This document shows, piece after piece, positions 23,344-33,600 of a stretch of 64,000 nucleotides of DNA. This DNA comes from Euptelea pleiosperma. Its lineage: Eukaryota; Streptophyta; Magnoliopsida; Ranunculales; Eupteleaceae. Numbering within the stretch: the stretch's first letter is position 1; each line of letters begins with the position of its first letter. Below the pieces are notes generated by a model, which was not told the origin of the DNA, ran no database searches, and saw only the letters and a list, made by a program, of their open reading frames with translations. The DNA lies in the NCBI GenBank assembly GCA_035048495.1, contig CM068547.1, positions 28,155,913-28,219,912 of the forward strand, read 5' to 3'. A program made the translations under genes and the position numbers.

Positions 23344-23379
23344 CTAGAAGGAAAAGAGGATCGGTTTGTACCAGAGGAG

Positions 23380-23499
23380 CTCGTTTAGATCGATGAATCT
23401 GCTCTGATATCCGTCGATGCTTCTATGATTTCTCTTCTTCTCACTTCTCCATTCATGGAAGTATCCACCATTTAAATCCTTCTCGTCCAATTTTGGAAA
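23380..23499 (-). promoter_or_regulatory. Possible 5' leader exon of VPS55
   Basis: The minus-strand sequence has the composition of a plant leader and ends in CTCTG|GTACAAACC, a plausible donor. It is the nearest such segment upstream of the VPS55 ATG. A Mutator-like MITE inserted at 23500 would lie in its promoter or leader. This is inferred without transcript evidence. Confidence 0.3.
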
Positions 23500-23897
23500 G
23501 GGTCGGGCTCCGTTGACAGATCTAAAATGACAGATAAAATGACAGGGACACAATATAAGCTAAGTGGCACACTGTTACAGGACTCTGACCGTACGGATGT
23601 TTGTCCTATCCCATGATGGACCTACAAACCTAAAATCAGCCTGATTAGTGATTTATAAGTGTTGCAAATTTGACCTCAAATACTGCTCAAATTCCCACAG
23701 TTGAGATCAGCCCATGAAAATAAGTCCAATACAAAGCCTATAAATCACTAATCAGGATGATTTTAGGTTTGTAGGTCCACCATGGGATAGGACAAACATC
23801 CATACGGTCAGAGTCCTGTAATAAGTGTGCCACGTGGCTTATATTGTTTCCCTGTCACTGTCACTGTCATTGTAGATCTGTCAACGGAGCCCGACCC
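23500..23897. mobile_element. Mutator-like MITE, family A, with 9-bp target duplication
   Basis: The 398-bp element starts GGGTCGGGCTCCGTTGACAG and ends with the exact complement. It is flanked by TTTTGGAAA at 23491-23499 and 23898-23906. Nine-base duplications are characteristic of the Mutator superfamily. The interior is the family A palindrome (AAATCAGCCTGATTAGTG and inverse, AACATCCATACGGTCAGAG) and includes a G-box at 23831. This copy anchors the classification of the whole family. Confidence 0.88.
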
Positions 23898-24439
23898 TTT
23901 TGGAAATAGTAGAGAAAATGATAAAACGGAAGAAGATGTAAATGATGGACCTAAGGTCTATCATCCTCAATCGATCCTACACTCTAATTAATGACGCGTG
24001 TCCAATAACTATTCATCAGAGCCGTTCAGTTAATGGGCAATTGTTATAGGCCATAGCGATGTGTGAACTTTTTATGATTGATTATTTATGGTACATATGT
24101 GATATGGATAACGTGGTCCATGGAGGATGGTAGACCTTAGTTCCTTGTTTGTGAGAAAAAAAAAAATATCTGCTTTCCTGTCATCATGGTTCGAAGTCTT
24201 GGGATCGGAGGCCGATCCCGTTCTGCCACCACCGATCTGATTGGGGATTTCTTGTCAGGATCGCGATCTGGACCGGGATCTATGGAACCCGAGACTTCGA
24301 ACCATGATTCCTGTTTCTTTAGCAGGTGGCGATCTAAGGTGCCCTTGGAGAAAAAATTTGCTGTAGGGGGACTTCAAAGTTTGAAGTGTTTCCAAAATGC
24401 CACGTGGATTGCCTTTTTTTGGGCCCAATAAACTAATTG

Positions 24440-24850
24440 CTTTTTTTGGCTGTTCTTTGATGTAGACTTCTTTATCAAACATTTGATGCAGAAGTCCCTC
24501 AAATTGCAACGTAGTAGACTTGTTCGGCCCCTTTTGCCCTTGAATGTCTGGCCCATACAATGATAGACCTTCACACCGAAAATCAGCATGATTGGTGATT
24601 TCCAGCAGTAGGATTTGAGCACTTTTTGATGATGGGCTTTATGAACAGGCTTATGAGTTGGTTCCAAGCCCACGATGAAAAAGTGTTCAGATCCAATGGC
24701 TAGGAATCACTAATCACACTGATTTTTGGTGTGTGGGTCCACCAAGATGCGGGCCAAACATTAGGGGGGCAGTTGGCCCGAAAGATTCTACTACATCGCA
24801 AATCGAGGGATTCTGCATCAAAATTTTGATACAGAAGTCGGTATCATAGA
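24440..24850. mobile_element. Palindromic MITE, family B
   Basis: Arms starting TTGATGCAGAAGTCCCTC and ending GAGGGATTCTGCATCAAA are inverted, followed inward by ACGTAGTAGAC / TCTACTACATCG, TGTCTGGCCCA, AAAATCAGCATGATTGGTGA and their inverses. A second, partial arm follows at 24855-25075. No target duplication was located. Confidence 0.65.
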
Positions 24851-25647
24851 TTTTTCCCCTCTGGGTGGACTTAACGCACCAAAAATCTCCATGATTTATG
24901 ATTTCTAACACCTAGATTTTAGCACCCAAAAAGCTCAAATCCAACAGCCAGTCACCCATTAAAATGCTCAAATCCAACGGCTAGAAATCACCAATCTCTA
25001 TCAAGAGAGGTGAACTGAACATCAATGGTTCAGTGGGCTCGAAAGAGTGTTGTTTCTTTAGAGGACAGAAATTTTACTTTTTCTCAGGTCCACTTTTACA
25101 TTTGCTTTTCATGGGGCGGATACAATACTTTTAATAAAAAAAAGAATTAGAAAACCTTATGCGTACTCCATAAGGGACATCGTATTTGATTACAGTTCTT
25201 ACCGACTCCTGCTCCAGTTGGTATCTGCAAGTCCTATTATGTTTGGTTTGCAAATCGGGAAAGTTGTTGGAAGCTGTTAGGTGAGGGCCGTGAGGCCGTG
25301 ACGGGTAGAAAATTTTTGCCTTCAATACTTGACCGCAACGCAAAGGGTGTCACGCAAATCAAGAGCCATCTATCACTACATTGAAGTGGGCCTTAGGACT
25401 TCTAGGATCATTCTCTTGTCAAATCATATAGGCCCCACCCCCAATCTATTGATGGATGGCCCTTCATCTGGGTGACAACCCTTTGGGTCAAGCAATGCGT
25501 GAGGCAAAATTTTCACACGGTGGGGGAGGAAAGAAGGCCCGTTGGACTGGCAAAGTTCATCTCTAGCCCAAGACTAAAAATATATATATGAATGGAAGTC
25601 GTAAGTAAAGATCTGAAGACTTATGCATGGACAAAAGATATAGCGGC
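24851..25647. other. Spacer with a partial MITE arm, no gene
   Basis: It holds a decayed family B arm up to about 25075. The remainder shows no coding signal or repeat end that I can support. Confidence 0.45.
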
Positions 25648-26110
25648 CACTACAAGAAATGTTATTTTTAGTGGCAACATTTTTAGCCGTAGTTCTTATA
25701 TCACTGCTAAAGTTAAGTTTTTAGTGGCAAAAATTTAATGTCGCAACTAAAAGTGTTATCATAGCCATATTTAGCGACTAGCCCAAATGTCTCAGCAAAA
25801 AGTCGCCGCTAATTGTATGGCAAGAAGCAGACCTTCGACGGTGTCTTAGTTCTCCAAACTCTTTTAGTCGAAAAATCCTCAACCTCACCATTTGTAAGCA
25901 TGCACCGGATAGAGGACTGCACAAAAAATAACCCTTTGCTGTCAAAAGTCTACCTTATCGCATCCTCTACCTGACTAGGCGAAGGATTTCCCTCCACCTT
26001 TTCCATGAGGTTGGCCAACCAGGACAACTCCCAATCATAAAGTTGTTGACTTTTGACAGCAAAAGGTTATTTTCTGTCGCAGCAAAATGTGGCCACTAAT
26101 TGTATGGCGC
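25648..26110 (+). mobile_element. CACTA-type transposon end with captured LINE fragment
   Basis: The element begins CACTACAAGAAAT, the plant CACTA (En/Spm) terminus, and is followed by subterminal repeats of TTTTAGTGGCAA type. From 25822 to about 26075 it carries a copy of the LINE sequence at 26780-27010. This is bracketed by direct repeats of CTAATTGTATGGC (25810-25822 and 26096-26108). No opposite CACTA terminus was found, so the element is incomplete or its other end is degraded. Confidence 0.7.
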
Positions 26111-26175
26111 AAAATTTTGACACGTGTTTAAGGAAACAAACGCAATCAATGAAGATACCAAATCTTTGTTTTTTC

Positions 26176-27112
26176 AATAGGTCAAAGAATTTTATTAATA
26201 AGAAAGAAAAAGAGGGGACTTAGAGGACAAGAAGTCCTCCGCAGCTCCCTACAAAACTGAAACACAAAAATGCAAAGACAAGCAAAACCACATTAATCCC
26301 CCCTCCCAAACGGATCAACCTCTCCCTACATAAGATCAATCAACTCATCCCATTTGAAGACCAATTCCTCAAAGAAGATGCCTCTCCCCTCCTTATATAA
26401 TTTAACCCAAGGGAAGATGAGGCCTTTAATTTCTAACACCAAAACTTTTGCGACATGCTTCTCCTTTCAAAGACTCTATTGTTGTGCTCTCTCCAAAGAC
26501 TCCAAATGATTGCCAACGGAGTTAATGCCCGAAGCCTTTTTCCTATATCAGTTAGGTCCTTGCCCTCCTAAGAGGGAAGAAGTTCCTTAATGGATCTAGG
26601 TGTCACCCACGCGACTCCAAAGCTCCTCCAAAAAACCGACCACACCTCCCAAGCCCACTTGCAATGAAGAAAGATGTGGACTTGCCACTCTCCAAACATA
26701 GAGGATAGTGATCAACAACGTTTATGCCTCTACTCCATGGGAAGTCCATGGTTTGAACTCTACCCCGTACCGCGCACCAAACCAAGAAGCAGACCTTCGA
26801 CGGTGCTTTAGTTCTCCAATCTCTTTTAGTCGAAAAATCTTCAACCTCATCATTCGTGAGCACCTCATAGAAGGACCGCACAGAAAATAGCCCTTTGCTG
26901 TCAAAAGTCCACCTTATCGCATCCTCTAAACTGACTAGGTGAAGGATTTCCCTCCACCTTCTCCATGAGATTGGCCAACCAGGACAACTCACAATCGTAA
27001 AGTTGTTGACGGAACCCAAACTCTCAAATATGGTGGCCGCTATAAGGAATCTGCAAATCACACACTGTGGCAGTTTTCTTCTCAGAAATAAGGAACATAT
27101 CGTTGAACTCAA
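26176..27112 (-). mobile_element. L1-type LINE, 3' part of ORF2
   Basis: The longest open stretch (27112-26603) encodes a zinc-binding reverse transcriptase domain (zf-RVT): RWTFDSKGLFSVRSFYEVL, then DWRTKAPSKVCFLVWCAVRG and VVDHYPLC. The sequence continues in another frame with HIFLHCKWAWEVWSVFW, so a frameshift has occurred. The 3' end on the minus strand is TTATTAATAAAATTCTTTG followed by an A-rich tail near 26180. The reverse transcriptase core and endonuclease are missing, as expected of a 5'-truncated, decayed copy. Confidence 0.85.
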
Positions 27113-27149
27113 TTATTTTCCACATTAACAACTAGGCGGGACCAACAGT

Positions 27150-27180
27150 TAATCCACGTGAGTATGTGTCACGTGGATTA
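27150..27180. repeat. Perfect 11-bp inverted repeat with two G-boxes
   Basis: TAATCCACGTG and its complement CACGTGGATTA are separated by 9 bp. Each arm contains CACGTG. It lies about 40 bp from the LINE fragment. Confidence 0.7.
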
Positions 27181-27539
27181 TAGTCTTAAGTGTTTGACAA
27201 AAGGCAACATCTAACCGTTGCTCAAGTGGTTTAGTTTGAAGAGGGGAAGAACTTGAGATTTTTACATATAAGAATGAGGTTTGGAGGAGAAATGTGTTAA
27301 GAAAGGAAATGGAAACTTTGGAACCTTGTAACCTAGTTTCTGCAGCAATGTAGTCCAATACTCCAATCAAAGAGCCAAAGGTTCCTAGTTGGGCTTGCCC
27401 CCTTGAAGCCCGGACAAAAACTTGCCCAACTTTTTTATCTTTTTTAAAAAAATTGATTGGACTTGACACGGGTTGAGGCCCGGCCCGAACAATCCTAGCC
27501 CGAGGCCCGCACCTACGGGCCTTAGGCCAGGCCCTTGAG

Positions 27540-28253
27540 GATAGTTGGAGGTTATGAGATTGGCGTGGAGCAATACCAGTGAGGATAGTTGGTGTAGCAA
27601 ATGTATGTGGATGTATCTACAACCAAGCTATGGGCAGCTATGGGCATCTATGGGACAAGAAGTAAAATAAAAATTAATAAATTTTAAAATATCTAAAAAT
27701 ACTTATTTCTTCCATATTATTAAAATTAAAAAGAACAATGCAAATTTAGTAAAAAAAAATACAAAATATATATTAAGATTATGACGCTCTAGAGGCGTGC
27801 TCTGGACCCCTAGGGTTTTTTTGAATTTAGCGCTCTCGTGACCTTGCTCCTTCTCCACGCTCTGGTTACTTACTACTCTTGAAGATTTGATTTGATTTCA
27901 TCCATATCTTCGTATTTAGTAGCACCAACTAATTTTAGTTAGTTTCCTCAAGAGGAGTAAATTTGGCTTTGAATGCTAATTAACCCCATTTGTCTATATA
28001 TACCCTATTTTTCTCTCCATTACAGAGTAGTGAGCGGGGCGAGAGACTCCTTTCGCTTTCATTGTAGATAATGTCTTCTTTTCCGTTCTATATTCGTTTT
28101 GAGAGCAATAGGTCTCCTAACCTTAGTTGGAAGCGTTGGCGTGATTCATGGTCGCAAAAAAAGGTTGGAGTAGTTGCCCTTTGGTGGGCCATGATCATTG
28201 TTTATGGCATTTCATGTAAACTTCATGTGGCGCATGTGAGGTCTTGCTCAACG
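27540..28253 (+). other. Copy C of the triplicated locus: promoter and first exon
   Basis: The segment aligns from GGTTATGAGATTGG to the splice donor with the loci at 44405-45230 and 48560-49251. A TATATATACCC box lies about 75 bp before an ATG at 28071. The 61-codon exon ORF reads MSSFPFYIRFESNRSPNLSW, then a Trp-rich, basic stretch and a hydrophobic segment ALWWAMIIVYGIS, and ends at CAACG|GTACTC, a usable donor. Compared with copy B the indel is a whole codon, which hints at past coding constraint. I do not recognise the protein and no second exon was found. Confidence 0.45.
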
Positions 28254-28296
28254 GTACTCTCTCTCTCTCTATATATATATAGGGCTGGGATAGAAT

Positions 28297-28647
28297 GACT
28301 AATGGAATTCTTACTAATAGATTACTAATGGACGTGGGGCCCACATGTATATGAGTTTAGAGCTGAATTTTGGTGATGGAGATCATCCTCGCCAAAAATC
28401 AGTAATTTTTAAAACTTCTAACCTTATCAAAGATGGACCTAAATTTAACGGTGCAAATGGATGGTCCAAAAATTTTCAATTTGCAATCCACTTTTCACAA
28501 GGCTGCAAATGTTGGAATGGGGGCTGATTTTTTGTGTCGTTGATATCCATGTTGAGAAGAATATCATCACCAAAAATCAGCTCTTAACTCATCTGCATAT
28601 GGGCCCCACGTCCATTAGTCATTCTATTAGTAAGAATTCCATAAGTC
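28297..28647. mobile_element. Palindromic MITE, family C, 351 bp
   Basis: The ends GACTAATGGAATTCTTACTA and TAGTAAGAATTCCATAAGTC are inverted copies. The next blocks CTAATGGACGTGGGGCCCA and GGGCCCCACGTCCATTAG pair as well. It starts right after the (CT)n(AT)n tract of copy C. No clear target duplication is visible. Confidence 0.75.
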
Positions 28648-28675
28648 TTTATTTAACAACTATTTTTGATAATAA

Positions 28676-28980
28676 ACGAAAAATTTAGATGCAAAGAGGA
28701 TTTGTGGTCCTACATCATTTTCCGAGCCCAATGACTGTGTGGATGTGAAGCCCACCTATTGGTGTATAAACACACTAAAATCAGCTTGATTGATGTTTTA
28801 TAGCCATTGGATTTACTACCTAAAAAGAACGCTTGAATCCAACAGCTAGAATCAATCCTCAAAAATACTAAAATCTATTGCTAAAGATAACCAATCAGGT
28901 TGGTTTTTGGTTTGTATATCCACAGGGGTGGGCTAAGCATCCATGTGGTTAGTGGGCCCGAAAAAATGTACTTGTAGGGC
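28676..28980. mobile_element. Family B MITE, right end missing
   Basis: It starts GAAAAATTTAGATGCAAAG like the copy at 35284 and keeps both inner arms (AAAATCAGCTTGATTGATG, AACCAATCAGGTTGG, AGCATCCATGTGGTTAGTGG). The terminal TGCATCTAAATTT is absent on the right. Confidence 0.65.
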
Positions 28981-29454
28981 CTGGGCATGTAGTTGGACCA
29001 GGTGGGCTGGGGGGCTTCTCTCACTAAGGGCCCTTAGTCGACTGCCTTAATTGCCTTTAGGTAGAGAAGGCCCTGGGTCCAAAAGTGTGATGTTAAGGTG
29101 GGATGATTTAACATTTTGAGTATCCAGTGCTTTTGTTCTTTAAATTGTTTTTTCTAATGCAAATCCGATCTTTAACTTAGCAGGTCAGTTCACTTGTGAG
29201 ATCGAACATGACGGGAAGAGTCATCTCCGAGGGCGGTTCCAGATGAAGACCCAACATTATGCTGGCCTGGATCGTTCAAAATTTAATTTACTCTGCCTGG
29301 ATTGTCGACCCGAGACTGTTTTCACATGATGGCATCCTTGAAGCTGTTGTTATCAATGGAAAACAAAGATTTGGCGCCGTGGATGTTTAAGTATAACCAT
29401 GTGCACATTAGCATCATCAGTCTATATAACTATAAACACATGCGCAATGTCTTA

Positions 29455-29795
29455 CCTGTGCACAAATTTCCTGCAATTCTTATGTTTGGTGATTCGACGG
29501 TGGATACTGGCAACAACAACTTCATCACAACCTTGTTTAAGGGAAACCACTACCCTTACGTTCGAGAATTCCCAAATCATGTCGTGACTTGGAGGTTCTA
29601 GGCTGGAAGACTCATTCCGGACTTCTTGGCCTCGGCTTTAGGGATCAAGGAGTTTGTTCCTCCTTAGTTACTTGGACCCGAATCTATCGGACGATGAACT
29701 ACGTACATGTGTTAGCTTTATATCGGCTGGATCAGGCTATGTCGAACGTGATTTTGGTGTCGAAGCAAACTATTTACTTTATGAATTATAAAGAG
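29455..29795 (+). pseudogene. GDSL esterase/lipase pseudogene, N-terminal part
   Basis: GDSL esterases/lipases are secreted serine hydrolases. The family's first block is clear, FPAILMFGDSTVDTGNNNF, including the nucleophile Ser in GDS. It is followed by NHYPYVREF, GRLIPDFLASALGIKEFVPP, and then in a shifted frame LDPNLSDDELRTCVSFISAG and SGY. A TAG interrupts the normally RFSNGRL segment and another stop follows EFVPP before the frameshift. The remaining two thirds of the protein, with the catalytic Asp and His, is absent. It looks like a truncated duplicate of the first exon region. Confidence 0.88.
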
Positions 29796-30483
29796 AGGCT
29801 TATGAGGGTTGTTAATGGTGCTTTGGTTATGCTTTGTTTTGAATTTCTATAATTACCAAGTGCATGCATTGTGGAAAATATCCTCCTGGAGCGATCCTAA
29901 AATGGCAGCCGTTGATTAGAAGAAGATCGAAGAACTACGAATATGATCGGCTGTCGTGTCCTAATGGGCCCTTATTATTTAACTAGAAATGAATAATGTT
30001 AGGATCTTTACTAGGCCTCAAGCTACCATTCTTCCTGAAAAGGTATCTTTTCATGAGAAGGCAAACTTTAGCCTTTATACTACGTACGATCGACATAACA
30101 CCTTGCGGGGCTCTATGATTCGATTCCGTGATCTCCAACGGCGGATCGACCTAGCACCTTACGGACCTCTACCATGCCCTTAGGGAGCGGCATTATTGAC
30201 CCCCAATAAATAAAATTATAGTTTCCGGCAACATAACAAAATACAAAAAATGAAGGAGGTCTTTTGATGTATTTTCCTACAATACCATCGTATTTCAATA
30301 TGTGGGACCATCCATTTTGAAAGCCTTGAGATGTGTGTCCAACAACTCAAAACAAGGGATTTTCCACCAACTATCTAGATTTGGACAACTCATCTTCGAG
30401 CAGTCTGAACATATTGTGATCATTTTCTTAGACTTCTCACTTAATATTACATTAGTGGAATACCTAAAATTATTAAATTTCAT
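29796..30483. other. Spacer after GDSL pseudogene, no gene seen
   Basis: No further GDSL blocks, exon or element end could be recognised here. Confidence 0.5.
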
Positions 30484-30576
30484 CGGATTCTATCAGAACT
30501 CCGCAGTTAAGTGTGCTTGGGCGAGAGTAGTACTAGGATGAGTGACCTCTCGGGAATTCCTTAGGTTGCACCCCTC
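30484..30576 (+). rRNA. 5S rRNA-derived pseudogene or SINE
   Basis: The 93 bp match the 3' three quarters of plant 5S rRNA: ATCAGAACTCCGCAGTTAAG, TGCTTGGGCGAGAGTAGTAC, TAGGATGAGTGACC and GGTTGCACCCCTC. Internal promoter elements (A box, intermediate element and C box) are still recognisable, with substitutions. The first 30 bases of 5S are missing. A short A-rich run follows about 20 bp later, so it may be a retroposed 5S copy or part of a 5S-derived SINE. It lies 49 bp from the Copia LTR. Confidence 0.85.
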
Positions 30577-30624
30577 GAAATCATTTAAAATCTAGCAAAA
30601 AAAAAATTATTAAATTTCCTCAAG

Positions 30625-33600
30625 TGTTGTGAATCTGATCATATTTTCATTGATCTACACACATATATATAGCCCTTGATTGGGACGTTACAAAGTAAAT
30701 GCCGAACCGTTACAAAGTAAATGTCGATAGTGTAACGACCCCACATAAGCGGCGGTCAGCCATTGGTTACAACCGTTATGTTTACAACACTCCCCCTTGG
30801 ATGTCCGTCGCTTAATGAAACTGCCTTCGTTAAAACCTTGTCAGAAAAACCCTAAGGGATAAAACCTGATCCAAGAAAAAGAGTACAGTGTATCGGCGAA
30901 TCAAGGTGGTGGTAATGGACGCGCTTAATACTGTCTCATTAAAACCTTGCCTAGAAAAACCCTATGGAAAAAAATCTAGACGAAGGAAAAAGAGTACAGT
31001 GCGCAGAGGTCCTTATAGGATATGATCATCTTCTTTCATTGATGCTTCCCCTGATTTGAGCATGTCAATTGGAAAAGTCTTGGAGCTGATGCATATCGAT
31101 GCCGAAAACCAAATTTCTTGAATGTTGACATTGGTAGCGTCTTGATGAATAGATTTGCAAGATTATTACTAGAACATATTTGTTGGATGTCAGTGTTGCA
31201 GCTCTACTAGAACGTGTGAGTGTAAAAGAACTTTGGTGAAATATACTTGGTTATTTCACCCTTGATATACCTACTTTTCATCTGCATGATACAAGTAGTA
31301 TTATTCATATTGAAGTGCTTCAGGACTTTTCAGTGTATGTGGATTGATGAACAAGGATCCCACTAGGGAGATGGTAGATTTGCAAGCCAAAATAAAATTA
31401 TATTTTTCCAAGATCTTTATTCAGGTATAGGAGATTTTGTGAGCTCTTCAAGAGTCCCTACAATACAACGATGATGGCAAATCTAATTTCTGATTTCTTA
31501 ATCAAAATGCATAGGTATATCAGATTGTTTAATCTATAAAAGGATCGTAGTAGTTTGACTGCATACAAGCTATTTACTTTAGGCAGTATATAAGTCATTG
31601 TAGGATCTATATATAGATATGTGTGTAACATTCTATATAAATATGTTTGTAACTATGTCCGTATATAAAATGCATGTCGAGTCATTCTAAGATTGCCAGA
31701 AAATTGAAATATAATCGCATTCATCACAAGAGAATGAGTTTCTTCATAATCAATACTAGGTCTCTATAAGAAACATTGTGTTACGAGTCACCTTATATTT
31801 GATGATCTCATCTTTTAAATGAACATCCTACTTATGTTCTATAAGTTTTACAGCTTCAGGTGTTAAGACTACATGTCTTTTTACAGCTTTGGGTGTTAGG
31901 ACTACATGTCCTTTACAACTTCAGGTGTTGGGACTACAAGTCTTTTGACAGCTTCGGGTGTTAGGACTATAAGTCCTTTACAACTTTAGGTGTTGGGACT
32001 ACAAGTCTTTTTACAGCTTCGGGTGTTAGGACTATAAGTCCTTTACAACTTTAGGTGTTGGGACTACATGTCCCTTTTACAGCTTCAGGTGTTACTAACG
32101 AATCTAGCCTTTTCTAGACTATTTCTTTCTCTTTTGGCCAATTATTTCTATGTCGACTTTTTGCGACCATGCATGGTTTATGATCCTCATCATTCTTTAT
32201 GATGTTAAAAGCTATTGGCAGATACATTGTTGATAATAATTTTATCATGATCTCACTTTTCTCCCGTTCAAATATAATTATTAAAATATCTTTCATTTAT
32301 AGGTACATGTGCCTCTTCGGGGGCTGTTTGTTTGGGGACGGTGGATTGAATTGTTACCTTTTTATTTTCTTTAATTTATAGGTGTGGCCTCTTCAAGAGC
32401 GCCGACTATTATTGGGGTCATCTTTCTCCTATTCTATAGGTGTAGCCTCTTCAGGAGCATCGACTTCTGCTAGAGTCATATAGATTTGTTTATATGTCCT
32501 CAACGTCCTGAGAATTACATCTTTTGCACTCTCTAGCTTGTGAGAGTCGCATCTTTTTCATTTTTCAATTTTTAGGATTTTATCTTTTGCACCAACGGGG
32601 TCGACCACATTTCAAGCGTACCGTTGATGATTTATTTGCTATTATTTTGACGGATTATCATCTAGGGGACATCAATCCTTGTTGATTGTCCTACAGGGAT
32701 ATCAATCCTTACTAGAGCATTCAAGTAAGTTCAGGCTGTTCTGCTTAGGGCTTTCCTCCCCCTAACGGCGAGAAGACTGATTCAAATAAAGTGCAAACAA
32801 AATAAATTGACAATAACAATTAAGATATATATATGGATATTAACTTTGGCTAATGTCAAAGTATTGCGTGTGTTGTTGCACAGTCTGCTAGACTATAGGT
32901 ATGTTATGTCTCTCAAGTGGTGTACATGTATGATATTAAAACCATGAATTAAGTAGCTTACTGCATGTGGATCAATCTACGTTACCAAAAGTTACACCCA
33001 TGCTCATTTCATTTACACCTTTGTACACTGACAGCAATAGAAAAGATATATAATGGATTCGGGGTATATCATCCTCAATTGACTTTTAAATGGATTGTTA
33101 AGATCACCACTTGATTGTATAGATTTCAGCCTGTAACCTATCCAAGAAATTTTGACGGTAAAAAGTTATGCGTATGGCATCTACGTCACATCTAGAGCGC
33201 TTCATTTGATCATTAAGTGGACTATTAAGATAATCAAGGATGACACAAATTTTGCAATGAGACCAATCCAAGAGATATCCTAAACTTTTGGACACTTAAT
33301 ATTGATTACCATGTACCCATATTTTCCACACGAGATGACACATATAGGTATGCATCTATTCTTGTTGGCCCTGTCAGACCCACTGTGAGGTTTATGTTGT
33401 CATAGACTTGAAAGATATACAGTTTCAATTGTACATCTACAGTCAGATTGACAAATTGTCAATTAAAGCCCACAACCTGTCATTAGATGATATTTTAGAG
33501 GAAGTGAACAAAATCTCACCAACAATACAAAATCATAAACTCATTAGCCTCATCAATGTCTATCACAATAAATCATATAACTGATCCTCAATAGAACAAC

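Noticed and set aside
31849..32094. CRISPR-like array
   Set aside because: Units are contiguous with no unique spacers, in a plant retrotransposon; it is a minisatellite.
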